Assembly: GCF_024437735.1 (NCBI RefSeq)
Contig: NZ_JANFQO010000006.1
Location: 230,838-294,837 of the forward strand
Length of the DNA stretch: 64,000 nucleotides
From: Tahibacter harae
GTDB taxonomy: Bacteria > Pseudomonadota > Gammaproteobacteria > Xanthomonadales > Rhodanobacteraceae
Direction: 5' to 3'
A model generated the notes under the pieces. That model was not told the DNA's origin, ran no database searches, and saw only the letters and a program-made list of their open reading frames with translations. Both the position numbers and the translations under genes were made by a program. Shown one piece after another: positions 8,780 through 16,652 of this stretch. The first letter of the stretch is position 1. The number at the start of each line of letters is the position of its first letter.

Positions 8780-9903
8780 GCGCGGCTCCCCAGCGAGGCA
8801 AGTAATTCGGCGAAATGGTCGGTGACCGACTGCGGACTCAGGTTCAGCACGGCCTGGCGGCCGGCGGCGGCGAGGCGGCGGCGCAGCGCGGCGTCGTGCG
8901 CGGTTTCCACGCTGGCGGCGACAAAGGCATCGGCGTCGGCGCAGGCGATGCGGCGGCCGTTCACGCCATCGGCGATGTGTTCGCGCGCGGCGCCGTAGTC
9001 GAAGGCGACGGTGGCCACGCCGCTGGCCATGGCTTCCAGCGTGACATTGCCGAAGGTCTCGCTCAGGCTGGCGAACAGGAACAGGTCGCAGCTGGCGAAA
9101 TGTGCGGCCAGGTTTTCCCCGCGCAGCGGGCCGGTGAAGACGAAATCCGGATTGGCCGCCGCCAGCTCGGCCCGCGCCGGGCCGTCGCCGATCCAGACAT
9201 AACGGGCATTGGGGCAGTGCTGCTGCAGCGCACGGAAGGCGCGCACGTTCAGCGCAAGATTCTTTTCCGGTGCGATGCGGCCGACATAGACCACGGCCAG
9301 TTCGTCCGGCGTCAGTCCCCAGCCGCGGCGCAGCGCTTCGTCGCGCCGCGCGGGATCGAACAACTGCGTATCCACCGCGCGGCGCAGCAGGCGCACGCCG
9401 CTGAAGCCGCGTTCGGCGAGGAAATCGGCCAGCTCCTGGGTCGGCACCAGGGTGGCGGCCGAATGGGCGTGGAAATGGCGCAGCCAGGCGAACACCGCCG
9501 GCGTCAGCCAGCCCAGGCCGTAGAAGCGCGCGAAATCGTCGAAGCGCGTGTGGAAGCCGGTGCTCGCGGCGATGCCCAGGCGCCGCGCCGCGCGCAGGGC
9601 GGAATGGCCCAGCGGGCCTTCGGTCGCCACGTAGATCGCATCCGGCCGCGCCGCGCGCCACAGCCGCTCCAGCCGGCGCCGCGCCGGCAGGCCGAAACGC
9701 AGGCCGGGATAGCGCGGAATGGCCGCGCCGCGTACCTGCACGTCCTCGCCCACGATCTGGTCGGTGCCGGCCTGGGGCTGGCGCGGACGGATCAGCTGCA
9801 CCGCATGGCCGCGGCCGCACAGACCCTGCGCCAGCGCCTGTACGGTCAGGGCGACGCCGTTGATCTCGGGCGGATAGGTCTCGGTGACGATGGCGATGCG
9901 CAT
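8776..9903 (-). CDS. Glycosyltransferase family 4 (MgtA-like mannosyltransferase type)
   Basis: 375-residue GT-B fold glycosyltransferase. The N-terminus MRIAIVTETYPPEINGVALT with the NGVA acceptor-side loop is characteristic of GT4 enzymes acting on lipid acceptors (the group with GDP-mannose-dependent alpha-mannosyltransferases). The C-terminal donor-binding block is SLSETFGNVTLEAMASG (E-x7-E motif) followed by FDYGAAREHI. It is cytosolic/peripheral. Coupled by ATGA to the PAP2 gene; together they may build or modify a glycolipid. Donor and acceptor are not deducible from sequence alone. Confidence 0.9.
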   Translation of the reverse strand: MRIAIVTETYPPEINGVALTVQALAQGLCGRGHAVQLIRPRQPQAGTDQIVGEDVQVRGAAIPRYPGLRFGLPARRRLERLWRAARPDAIYVATEGPLGHSALRAARRLGIAASTGFHTRFDDFARFYGLGWLTPAVFAWLRHFHAHSAATLVPTQELADFLAERGFSGVRLLRRAVDTQLFDPARRDEALRRGWGLTPDELAVVYVGRIAPEKNLALNVRAFRALQQHCPNARYVWIGDGPARAELAAANPDFVFTGPLRGENLAAHFASCDLFLFASLSETFGNVTLEAMASGVATVAFDYGAAREHIADGVNGRRIACADADAFVAASVETAHDAALRRRLAAAGRQAVLNLSPQSVTDHFAELLASLGSRA

Positions 9904-10050
9904 GGCGCCGGGCTCCGCACGCGCGTCCCCGCCGCGCTGTCGGGCCGGGACGCCGCGTACTCAGGTTTGGCGCATGCTCGGCGCGGGCAATTGCGTGCCG
10001 ATGGCAGGCAGGTGACGCCGGGGTGACAGGGTCTTGGTGTGCTTTCCTGC

Positions 10051-10072
10051 CTGTAACATGACTGTCATATTC
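10051..10072 (+). promoter_or_regulatory. Pho box upstream of pstC
   Basis: Two direct 11-mers, CTGTAACATGA and CTGTCATATTC, match the PhoB consensus (CTGTCAT plus 4 A/T-rich bases, twice). A plausible -10 hexamer (TAGCTT, 10079-10084) follows the box at the spacing expected for PhoB-activated promoters. This would place the transcript start close to the pstC ATG at 10091. Indicates phosphate-starvation control of the pst-phoU operon. Confidence 0.85.
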
Positions 10073-10090
10073 AGGACCTAGCTTGCGCCA

Positions 10091-11185
10091 ATGTCTGTCC
10101 CGGCCTCGACTTATCCCGCCACGCCTCTGGCGCTGCGCTTTGCGCAGCGCGCCCGGCTGCGGGCGCGGCGCGAACGCTGGGCGCGCCGCGGCCTGGCCGC
10201 GGCGGCGGCTCTGCTGGGCCTGCTGGTGATGGCCATGCCGCTGTTCCTGCTGGCCTCGGCCAACGCCGGCGGCGGCTGGCGCGACCTGCTGCTGCCGCTG
10301 CTGGCCGGCAGCATCAAGGCGGCGTTCTACGCCTTGCTGGTGGCGATTCCGCTGGGCCTGGGCAGCGCAATCTGGTGCGCGCGCTTCGCCGCCCCGCCGC
10401 TGCGCCGGCTGCTCAAGCCGCTGTTTGAAGTGTTCGAGGCCGTGCCCGCCGTGGTGCTGGGCCTGATCGCGGCACTGGTGCTGGCGCCGTGGCTGGCGCG
10501 CCAGGTGCTGGCGCTGGCGGTTTTCCTGGCCCTGCTGCCGCTGACCCTGGCCGCCTGCGGCAGCGCCTGGCAGCGCCTGGCCAGTCCGGCCTGGCGCCGC
10601 CGGATGCAGGGGCGCGAATCCTGGCTGCTGATCCCGCCGATCCTGCTGCTGGCCGGCCTGGCGCTGCAGCTTGGCGTCTGGCTGGGCGGCGGCGCTGTCG
10701 GTGCCCTGCTGCGCCCGGCCACGCCGTGGAACGGCCTGGTCATAGGCCTGATGCTGGGCCTGGCCGTGATGCCCACCGTTTTCACCCTGGCCGAGGAAGC
10801 GCTGTTCGGTGTGCCGGTGGAACTGGCCAGTGCGGCCCAGGCGCTGGGCGCTACGCGCTGGCAGGCGCTGTGGCGGCTGGTGCTGCCGGTGGCCGCGCCC
10901 GGTGTGCTGGCCGCCGTGCTGCTGGGTTTCAGCCGCGCCCTGGGCGAGACCATGATCGTGCTGATGGCCAGCGGCAACACACCGCTGCTGGAGGCCTCGC
11001 CGCTGAGCGGCCTGCGCTCCATCGCCGCCAACTTGGCGCTGGAAGCGCCCGAGGCCGCCGGCGGCAGCGCGCATTTCGGCCAGCTGCTGTATTCGGCCCT
11101 GCTGCTGTTCGTGCTGTGCCTGGTGCTCAACACCCTGGCCGAGATGGTGCGCGCACGCCTGCGCCGGCGCCTGGCGGGGCTCTAG
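10091..11185 (+). CDS. pstC: Phosphate ABC transporter permease PstC
   Basis: 364-residue inner-membrane permease of the high-affinity phosphate importer. An Arg-rich cytosolic N-terminus precedes TM1 (about residues 37-55) and the binding-protein-dependent transport domain (GSIKAAFYALLVAIPLGLGSA onward). The ABC-coupling EAA loop is ASAAQALGATRWQALWRLVLP. The FSRALGETMIVLMASGN segment is typical of PstC. Slightly longer than E. coli PstC (about 320) because of the N-terminal region and an insert around residues 150-200. ATG 10091 lies only 19 nt after the Pho box and has no clear ribosome site, so it may be read from a leaderless or near-leaderless transcript. Assignment of C versus A is by order and similarity. 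Confidence 0.92.
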   Translation: MSVPASTYPATPLALRFAQRARLRARRERWARRGLAAAAALLGLLVMAMPLFLLASANAGGGWRDLLLPLLAGSIKAAFYALLVAIPLGLGSAIWCARFAAPPLRRLLKPLFEVFEAVPAVVLGLIAALVLAPWLARQVLALAVFLALLPLTLAACGSAWQRLASPAWRRRMQGRESWLLIPPILLLAGLALQLGVWLGGGAVGALLRPATPWNGLVIGLMLGLAVMPTVFTLAEEALFGVPVELASAAQALGATRWQALWRLVLPVAAPGVLAAVLLGFSRALGETMIVLMASGNTPLLEASPLSGLRSIAANLALEAPEAAGGSAHFGQLLYSALLLFVLCLVLNTLAEMVRARLRRRLAGL

Positions 11186-11186
11186 C

Positions 11187-12524
11187 ATGCTGCGCACGGG
11201 GACCCGGCATGCGCCGCGGCGGCGCGGTGATTCCGGCCTGTGGCTGGCGGCCGGCGCGGTTGCGCTGAGCCTGGCTGCGCTGATCGCGCTGCTGTTCGTG
11301 CTGTTGCAGCAGTCGGCGCGGCCGTTCCTGCCGGCCGCCGTGGCGGAATTGCGCTGGCAGGGCGCAGCCGGCCCGCAGCAGGCGCTGGCGGCGATCGTGC
11401 GCGAGGATGCGGATGAACTGATCGCGCGCGCCAGCGAATGGCAGCGCCGCGGCGGCGCCTACCTGCGCATTGCCCGCGCCGACCTGCTCGAACGGACCTT
11501 TCCGCCCGATGCGCTCGCGCTGCGCCTGGCTGACGGCCGCGAACTCTATCTGCGCGGCGATGCGCACGCGCTGGCCGCGCTGCCGTCCGCCGCCGGACTG
11601 GCGCTGCCGGGCATGCCGGCGGAGTTGCCATTGCGGCGCGGGGAACTTGTGGAAATTCTCGCACCGAACCAGCTCGGCCCGGGCGGCCGGCTGCGGGTGG
11701 CGACGCAGCGCGCCTGGGCCTTCGTCAGCGGTTCGCCCGGCGGCGACAGCGGCAGCGCCGGCCTGCTGCCGGCCCTGGTCGGCACGGTGGTGCTGGTGCT
11801 GCTGATGAGCGTGCTGGTGATGCCGCTGGGCGTGCTGGTCGCGCTGTGGCTGCACGAATACGCCGGTCGCGGCGCGCTGGCGCAGCTGCTGCGTGCGGCG
11901 GTGGCCAATCTCGCCGGCGTGCCTTCGGTGATCTATGGCCTGTTCGGCCTGGTGCTGTTCGTGCACGGACTCGGCGCCGGCCTGGACGCGCTGTTCCATG
12001 CCGATGCGCTGCCCAGCCCGACCTGGGGCACAGGAGGCCTGCTGTGGTCGGCGCTGACCCTGGCCCTGCTCACCTTGCCGGTGGTCGTGATCGCGGTGGA
12101 GGAAGGCCTGGCCCGCGTGCCGGCCGGCCTGCGCCAGGGCGCGCTCGCACTGGGGGCGACGCGCGCGGAAATGCTCTGGCGCGTGGTGCTGCCGGTGGCG
12201 CGGCCGGCCCTGCTCACGGCGCTGATCCTCGCTGTCGCGCGCGCTGCGGGCGAGGTCGCGCCGCTGATGCTGGTCGGCGCGGTCAAATATGCGCCGGCCC
12301 TGCCGCTGGACGGCGAATTTCCCTATCTGCATCTGTCGAAGCAATTCATGCATCTCGGACACAGCGTTTACGACCTGGCCCTGACCGGCGCCGACGCCCA
12401 GCGCGATCTGGGCGAGGCCCATGCCGCGGCGCTGCTGCTGCTGATCGTGGTGGTGGCGCTCAATGCTGCCGCCATCGTCGTGCGCAACCGCCTGCGCGAA
12501 CGCAGCCGCGAGCTGTCCGCATGA
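11187..12524 (+). CDS. pstA: Phosphate ABC transporter permease PstA (long form)
   Basis: 445-residue permease, starting 1 nt after the pstC stop. TM1 (about residues 20-45) is followed by a roughly 140-residue extramembrane insert (residues 46-190, FLPAAVAELRWQGAAGPQQA and on) before the standard PstA core, as in PstA proteins carrying the N-terminal DUF3333-type extension. The core shows GVPSVIYGLFGLVLFVHGLG, the EAA loop GALALGATRAEMLWRVVLPV and ARAAGEVAPLMLVGAVKYAP, a PstA hallmark. Overlaps pstB by ATGA. Confidence 0.93.
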   Translation: MLRTGTRHAPRRRGDSGLWLAAGAVALSLAALIALLFVLLQQSARPFLPAAVAELRWQGAAGPQQALAAIVREDADELIARASEWQRRGGAYLRIARADLLERTFPPDALALRLADGRELYLRGDAHALAALPSAAGLALPGMPAELPLRRGELVEILAPNQLGPGGRLRVATQRAWAFVSGSPGGDSGSAGLLPALVGTVVLVLLMSVLVMPLGVLVALWLHEYAGRGALAQLLRAAVANLAGVPSVIYGLFGLVLFVHGLGAGLDALFHADALPSPTWGTGGLLWSALTLALLTLPVVVIAVEEGLARVPAGLRQGALALGATRAEMLWRVVLPVARPALLTALILAVARAAGEVAPLMLVGAVKYAPALPLDGEFPYLHLSKQFMHLGHSVYDLALTGADAQRDLGEAHAAALLLLIVVVALNAAAIVVRNRLRERSRELSA

Positions 12525-13339
12525 GCCGCCTGCGCCTGGCCGGGGCCGACGGCCTGCAACCCATGCCCGGCGGTCTGCTCGACGGACTGGAGCTGGCCCT
12601 GCAGGCGCGCGCGCTGAGCCTGCACTATGCCGAGCGGCGCGTGCTGGACCAGATCAGTCTGAGCGTGCCGCGGCGCCGCATCACCGCGCTGATAGGCCCG
12701 TCCGGCTGCGGCAAGTCCAGCCTGCTGCGCTGTTTCAACCGGCTCAACGACGAGATCGCCGACTGCCGCATGGACGGCGAAGTGCAGGTGCTGGGCGTGG
12801 ACGCCTACGCCGCCGATGTGTCGGTGCCGGACCTGCGCCGCCGCGTCGGCATGGTGTTCCAGAAACCCAATCCGTTTCCCCAGTCGGTGGGCGAGAACGT
12901 GGCCTTCGGCCTGCGCCTGGCCGGCCTGCGTTCGCGCCTGGAACTGGACGACCGGGTCGAGACCGCGCTGCGCGCCGCCGGCCTGTGGGACGAGGTGCGC
13001 GACCGGCTGGACGACAGCGCCCTGCGCCTTTCCGCCGGCCAGCAGCAGCGCCTGGTGATCGCCCGCGCCCTGGCGGTGGAACCCGAGGTGCTGCTGATGG
13101 ACGAGCCGGCCTCGATGCTGGACCCGATCTCCACCCTGCGCCTGGAAGAACTGATGGTCGCGCTGCGCGAGCGCTACAGCGTGCTGCTGGTCACCCACAA
13201 CATGCAGCAGGCCGCGCGCGTGGCCGACTACACGGCCTACATGCAGGACGGCCGCGTGCTGGAGTTCGACACCACCGACCGCATCTTCACCAATCCGCGC
13301 CTGCGCGGCACGGAAGATTACATCACCGGAAAATTGTGA
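12521..13339 (+). CDS. pstB: Phosphate ABC transporter ATP-binding protein PstB
   Basis: 272-residue ATPase that powers phosphate import. Walker A GPSGCGKSS (residues 59-67), the PstB-typical MVFQKPNPFPQSVGENVAFG, signature LSAGQQQRL (170-178; Ala replaces the usual second Gly of LSGGQ), Walker B EVLLMDEPAS (189-198) and the switch His in LLVTHNMQQA. ATG 12521 overlaps the pstA stop (ATGA). About 30 residues of extra N-terminus precede the usual start of homology. Followed after 145 nt by phoU. Confidence 0.96.
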   Translation: MSRLRLAGADGLQPMPGGLLDGLELALQARALSLHYAERRVLDQISLSVPRRRITALIGPSGCGKSSLLRCFNRLNDEIADCRMDGEVQVLGVDAYAADVSVPDLRRRVGMVFQKPNPFPQSVGENVAFGLRLAGLRSRLELDDRVETALRAAGLWDEVRDRLDDSALRLSAGQQQRLVIARALAVEPEVLLMDEPASMLDPISTLRLEELMVALRERYSVLLVTHNMQQAARVADYTAYMQDGRVLEFDTTDRIFTNPRLRGTEDYITGKL

Positions 13340-13484
13340 TACGACTGCGGAGGCCCTGCGGCCTGCGCGGCCGCCACGTTTTCGCTGCACTGCGCAAAAA
13401 TCCGCAACTTGTTCCAATGTAAACACGGCGTAACCTGCGCCTGTCCAGATACCGCCCCACCTTCCTCCGACACGACGACACGCA

Positions 13485-14204
13485 ATGGACCGTCTGCACC
13501 TAGGCCAGCACATCTCGCAGCAGTTCAACACCGAACTGGCGGCCCTCACCAAGCAGGTGCTGGCCATGGGCGGGCTGGTCGAGGCGCAGCTGGCCCTGGC
13601 GCTGGAAGCGCTGGCCGCGCGCGATCTGCGCCAGGTGGCCCATGTGGTCGCGCGCGAAGAGGAGGTCAACGCGGCGGAACTGGAGATCGACGCGCGCTGC
13701 ACCCAGATCCTGGCGCGGCGCCAGCCGGCGGCCTCGGACCTGCGCCTGGTGCTGGCGGTGGTGCGCATGGTCGCCAACCTGGAACGCATCGGCGACGAAG
13801 CCGAGCGCATCGCGCGCATCGCCGAGAAACTCGGCGGCGCCGAACTGGCCGAACACTACGGCGTCAAGCTCGCCCAGATGGGCAGCCTGGTGCGCGACCA
13901 GCTGCGCGGCACCCTGGACACCTTCGCCCGCATGGACGAGACCCGCGCCCTGGAATGGCTGCGCCGGGACCGCGAAGTCGACGTGCTGTACAAGGAACTC
14001 ACCGCGCTGCTGGTCGCGTTGATGCAGCGCGAATCCGACCGCGTCCCCGCCGCGCTGGAATTCCTCTGGTGCGCCCGCGCGCTGGAGCGCATCGGCGACC
14101 GCTGCAAGAACATCTGCGAGCAGGTGATCTATCTGGTCCGCGGCCAGGACGTGCGGCATACCGGGCTGTCGCGCAGCGCGGCGCCGTTGCCGCGGGAGAA
14201 TTGA
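13485..14204 (+). CDS. phoU: Phosphate signalling regulator PhoU
   Basis: 239-residue all-helical protein with two PhoU three-helix repeats. Each carries the metal-cluster motif E-x-I-G-D-x-x-x/R: VANLERIGDEAERIARIAE (about 100-118) and ALERIGDRCKNICEQVIYLV (about 204-223). PhoU links the Pst transporter to the PhoR/PhoB two-component system, keeping the regulon off when phosphate is plentiful. ATG 13485 gives the standard opening MDRLHLGQHISQQFN. PhoB/PhoR are not in the window. Confidence 0.96.
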   Translation: MDRLHLGQHISQQFNTELAALTKQVLAMGGLVEAQLALALEALAARDLRQVAHVVAREEEVNAAELEIDARCTQILARRQPAASDLRLVLAVVRMVANLERIGDEAERIARIAEKLGGAELAEHYGVKLAQMGSLVRDQLRGTLDTFARMDETRALEWLRRDREVDVLYKELTALLVALMQRESDRVPAALEFLWCARALERIGDRCKNICEQVIYLVRGQDVRHTGLSRSAAPLPREN

Positions 14205-14233
14205 AGTTCGGGCCTGGTTGAGGGAATCCGGCT

Positions 14234-14464
14234 TCAGTCGCCGACGCCAGCTTCTTCTCGCCAGAAAAACACCTCGTCCACGCGCCTGCCGAACACCCGC
14301 GCCAGGCGGAACGCCAGCTCCAGCGAAGGCGCGTAACGCCCGGCTTCCAGCGCGATGATGGTCTGGCGGGTGATGCCGCAGGCCTTGGCCAGGGCGTCCT
14401 GGGTCATCTCGCCGTGGTCGAAGCGCAGCCGGCGCAGGTGGTTGCCTATCGGCAGCGTGCTCAT
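14234..14464 (-). CDS. XRE-family helix-turn-helix regulator (small)
   Basis: 76-residue DNA-binding protein made of a single Cro/CI-type domain: MTQDALAKACGITRQTIIALEAGRYAPSLELAFRLARVFG. The C-terminal RRVDEVFFW is typical of the short YgzD/YozG-like regulators that sit beside small multi-pass membrane proteins. It overlaps the end of the membrane-protein gene by 4 nt, so both are made from one promoter that carries a perfect inverted repeat (15087-15120), the likely operator for autoregulation. Confidence 0.9.
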   Translation of the reverse strand: MSTLPIGNHLRRLRFDHGEMTQDALAKACGITRQTIIALEAGRYAPSLELAFRLARVFGRRVDEVFFWREEAGVGD

Positions 14465-15072
14465 TCCGCGGGATCCGCCGCGTCGCGCCGGTAGCCATGC
14501 AATTGCAGCACATGCCGCACCAGGCTGGCGGCGATCAGGGTCAGCAGCAGGACATGGCCGAGGAATACATGGCTCATCGCCTGCAGCCGCTGCGGCGGGT
14601 TGAAGCCCAGACTGACGGCGAGCACCACGATCAGCACCGCCAGCACGGTATGCGCCGCGCGGTCGGCCCGGGCGGCGATGGCGCGGTCGCGTTCGTCGCG
14701 CTGTACCTCGCGGCGATGCAGGATGTACCAGCTGGCCACGGCGCCGGCGACCAGGGTCCAGGCGGTGATGCCCAGCCGATGTGCCGCGGGGCTGTGCAGG
14801 CTGAGGCCGGGGCCGGCCAGCAGCAGGGCGGTGCTGACCTGGGCGCCGATCAGGCTGGTGCTGGCCAGGCCGTGCCAGACCTCGCGTTCGGGCTCGCCGG
14901 GTTCATCACCGCGCGTCTCGGCCCGGCGCTGCCAGTAGTGCCGCAGCAGCAGTGCCGCGCCGACCATCAGGATCACGCCGACATAGCCCTCGTGCAGCGG
15001 CCAGTCTATCCACGGCGCGGCCAGCAGCACGCCGACGGCAGCGCTGAACAGCATCACCAGGGCAATACGCAT
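14461..15072 (-). CDS. Small multi-pass membrane protein paired with the XRE regulator
   Basis: 203 residues with about five to six hydrophobic segments (for example residues 1-20, 30-45, 75-95, 105-125, 145-160, 170-190) and a charged cytosolic loop (HRREVQRDERDRAIAARADR). That loop resembles DUF2178-type membrane proteins, in which a conserved DERD motif lies between helices; those genes are commonly paired with the same kind of regulator. Function unknown. ATG 15072 has a clear ribosome site (GGAGA on the minus strand, 15078-15083). Confidence 0.8.
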   Translation of the reverse strand: MRIALVMLFSAAVGVLLAAPWIDWPLHEGYVGVILMVGAALLLRHYWQRRAETRGDEPGEPEREVWHGLASTSLIGAQVSTALLLAGPGLSLHSPAAHRLGITAWTLVAGAVASWYILHRREVQRDERDRAIAARADRAAHTVLAVLIVVLAVSLGFNPPQRLQAMSHVFLGHVLLLTLIAASLVRHVLQLHGYRRDAADPAE

Positions 15073-15086
15073 AGGGAATCTCCGCT

Positions 15087-15120
15087 AGACAATATGTTCG
15101 GTGTACATTACATATTGTCT
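15087..15120 (-). promoter_or_regulatory. Perfect inverted repeat, likely operator of the XRE/membrane pair
   Basis: Arms AGACAATATG (15087-15096) and CATATTGTCT (15111-15120), separated by 14 nt, located 15 nt upstream of the membrane-protein start. The A/T-rich arms stand out in this GC-rich chromosome and could include promoter elements. Best candidate binder is the XRE protein encoded at the end of the operon. Confidence 0.75.
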
Positions 15121-15130
15121 GGTTTGGCGG

Positions 15131-15594
15131 TCAAGCCGCCGCGCGCTGGCGCACCCGCCGCCACGGAGGCGGCCTGTGTGTCCAGCGGCCGTCCCGGCGT
15201 GCAACCAGGCCCCGGTCGAAGGTCAGCGCCCACAAGGTGTGGCTGCCGTCGGCGTTGCGGGTTTCGGCGATGCGGCGGATCTGCTGCGAAGGCAGGCCGC
15301 TGTGCTGATCCTCGAATTGCCAGCGCCGGCCGTCGTGCCGGGCCAGGCCCGATTGCGAACGCGGCCCACAGCGTGCCCTTCTGGTCCAGCCACAGGCTGT
15401 CGGCGGATTCGGCCAGGGCCGGGTCGGGATCGGCGTTCCAGCGGCGGCCGTCGTAGCGCGCCAGGCCCAGCGGCGAGGCCGCCCGGACGAAGTCTTCGGC
15501 GTCGGTGCGTACGCTGACGCTGACCGCGTCCGGCACGCCGTCGCGGCTGCAGAAGCGGGTGAAGGACGGCGCGCCTATCTCGATCAGATGCTGC
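15131..15594 (-). pseudogene. Broken two-component-type propeller (ligand-binding sensor) remnant
   Basis: Two frames together spell consecutive propeller repeats. Frame one: FTRFCSRDGVPDAVSVSV, then GLARYDGRRWNADPDPALAE and SLWLDQKGTLWAAFAI. After one extra base in the ccc run at 15348-15350 the second frame continues with GLARHDGRRWQFEDQHSGLP, SQQIRRIAETRNADGSHTLW and GLVARRDGRW to a stop at 15131. This is the repeat of sensor proteins with Reg_prop domains. Both ends are missing: no signal peptide or start upstream, no kinase or GGDEF module downstream. The single-base shift could be a sequencing error, but the truncation makes it a relic either way. Confidence 0.75.
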
Positions 15595-15815
15595 GGCTGC
15601 CCCGCCGGGTGCACGACATGCGTGGCCGCCACCCGGCTATGCACCCCAGCAAGCTCGCGAGCGCGCGAGATCTCAGCATTGTCCGGCTGTCCCCTGTGCG
15701 AAGAGGTGTGCAAGGGGCAAGCCGGAGGGACGGGGTGGAGTTGTAGGAACTGCTTCGGGGATCTGCCGCTACCTGGGCATTGCGGCAAATGGATGCCTTG
15801 CGCAAGCGCGGAGCT

Positions 15816-16652
15816 TCAGCCCTCCGCGGCGACCACTTCGGCCAGCCGCACGAACTGCAGCGGTTCCAACTGTTCGGCGCGTTCGCGCGGATCGATGCCG
15901 GCGGCGCGGATCTGCTCGGCCGTGGCCACGCCGCTGAGCGCATTGGACAAGGTCTTGCGGCGCTGGCCGAAGGCGTGGCGCACGACGCGCTCGACCAGGG
16001 CCGGATCGGCGCGGTGGCGCCGCTCCGGCGCCAGCGGCACCAGGCGCACCACGGCCGAATCCACCTTGGGCGGCGGATTGAACGCGCCGGGCGGCACGTT
16101 GAGCAGCGGTTCCACCGTACAGCTGAGCTGCAGCATCACGCTGAGGCGGCCGTAGACCTTGCTGCCCGGCGCGGCGGCCATGCGGTCGACCACTTCCTTC
16201 TGCAGCATGAAGTGCATGTCGGCGATGGCTGCGGCGTGTTCCAGGCAGTGGAACAGGATGGGGCTGGAGATGTTGTAGGGCAGGTTGCCGACCAGGCGCA
16301 GCGGCGAACCGGCGGCCAGGGCGGTGAAATCCACCGTCAGCACGTCGGCGTGGATCACCGTGAGTTCGCCCAGCGGCGCGGCCGCGGCCTGGATGCGCGG
16401 GATCAGGTCGCGGTCCAGCTCGATCACGGTGATGCGGCCGTGTTCGCGCAGCAGCGGCAAAGTGATCGCGCCTTCGCCGGGGCCGATCTCGACCAGGGCA
16501 TCGCCCGGACGCGGCGCTATCGCCTGCACGATGCGGCGGATCAGGCCGGGGTCGTGCAGGAAGTGCTGTCCAAATTGCTTTTTGTGGATATGTCGCGTAT
16601 CCGCCGCATTGGCGGCGGCGGAAGACGGTGCGGCGGGCGGATAGCGCTTCAA
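15816..16652 (-). CDS. rsmA: 16S rRNA dimethyladenosine transferase RsmA (KsgA)
   Basis: 278-residue SAM-dependent enzyme that dimethylates A1518 and A1519 in 16S rRNA. Motifs: KKQFGQHFL (residues 24-32), VEIGPGEGAITLPLL (motif I), LVGNLPYNISSPI (catalytic NLPY) and a C-terminal QRRKTLSNAL helix. No ATG lies before the conserved block; the only sensible start is TTG at 16652, which overlaps the LysR gene stop (TTGA), giving about 23 non-conserved residues ahead of KKQFGQHFL. Usually it follows pdxA directly; here a LysR and a transporter gene lie between. Translation is probably coupled to the LysR gene. Confidence 0.94.
   Translation of the reverse strand: MKRYPPAAPSSAAANAADTRHIHKKQFGQHFLHDPGLIRRIVQAIAPRPGDALVEIGPGEGAITLPLLREHGRITVIELDRDLIPRIQAAAAPLGELTVIHADVLTVDFTALAAGSPLRLVGNLPYNISSPILFHCLEHAAAIADMHFMLQKEVVDRMAAAPGSKVYGRLSVMLQLSCTVEPLLNVPPGAFNPPPKVDSAVVRLVPLAPERRHRADPALVERVVRHAFGQRRKTLSNALSGVATAEQIRAAGIDPRERAEQLEPLQFVRLAEVVAAEG

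Noticed and set aside
8219..11197. A 992-codon minus-strand open frame spanning PAP2, glycosyltransferase and pstC
   Set aside because: Only its 3' end is the PAP2 gene; the rest is Gln/Arg/Pro-rich antisense shadow of high-GC genes that have strong family matches in other frames.
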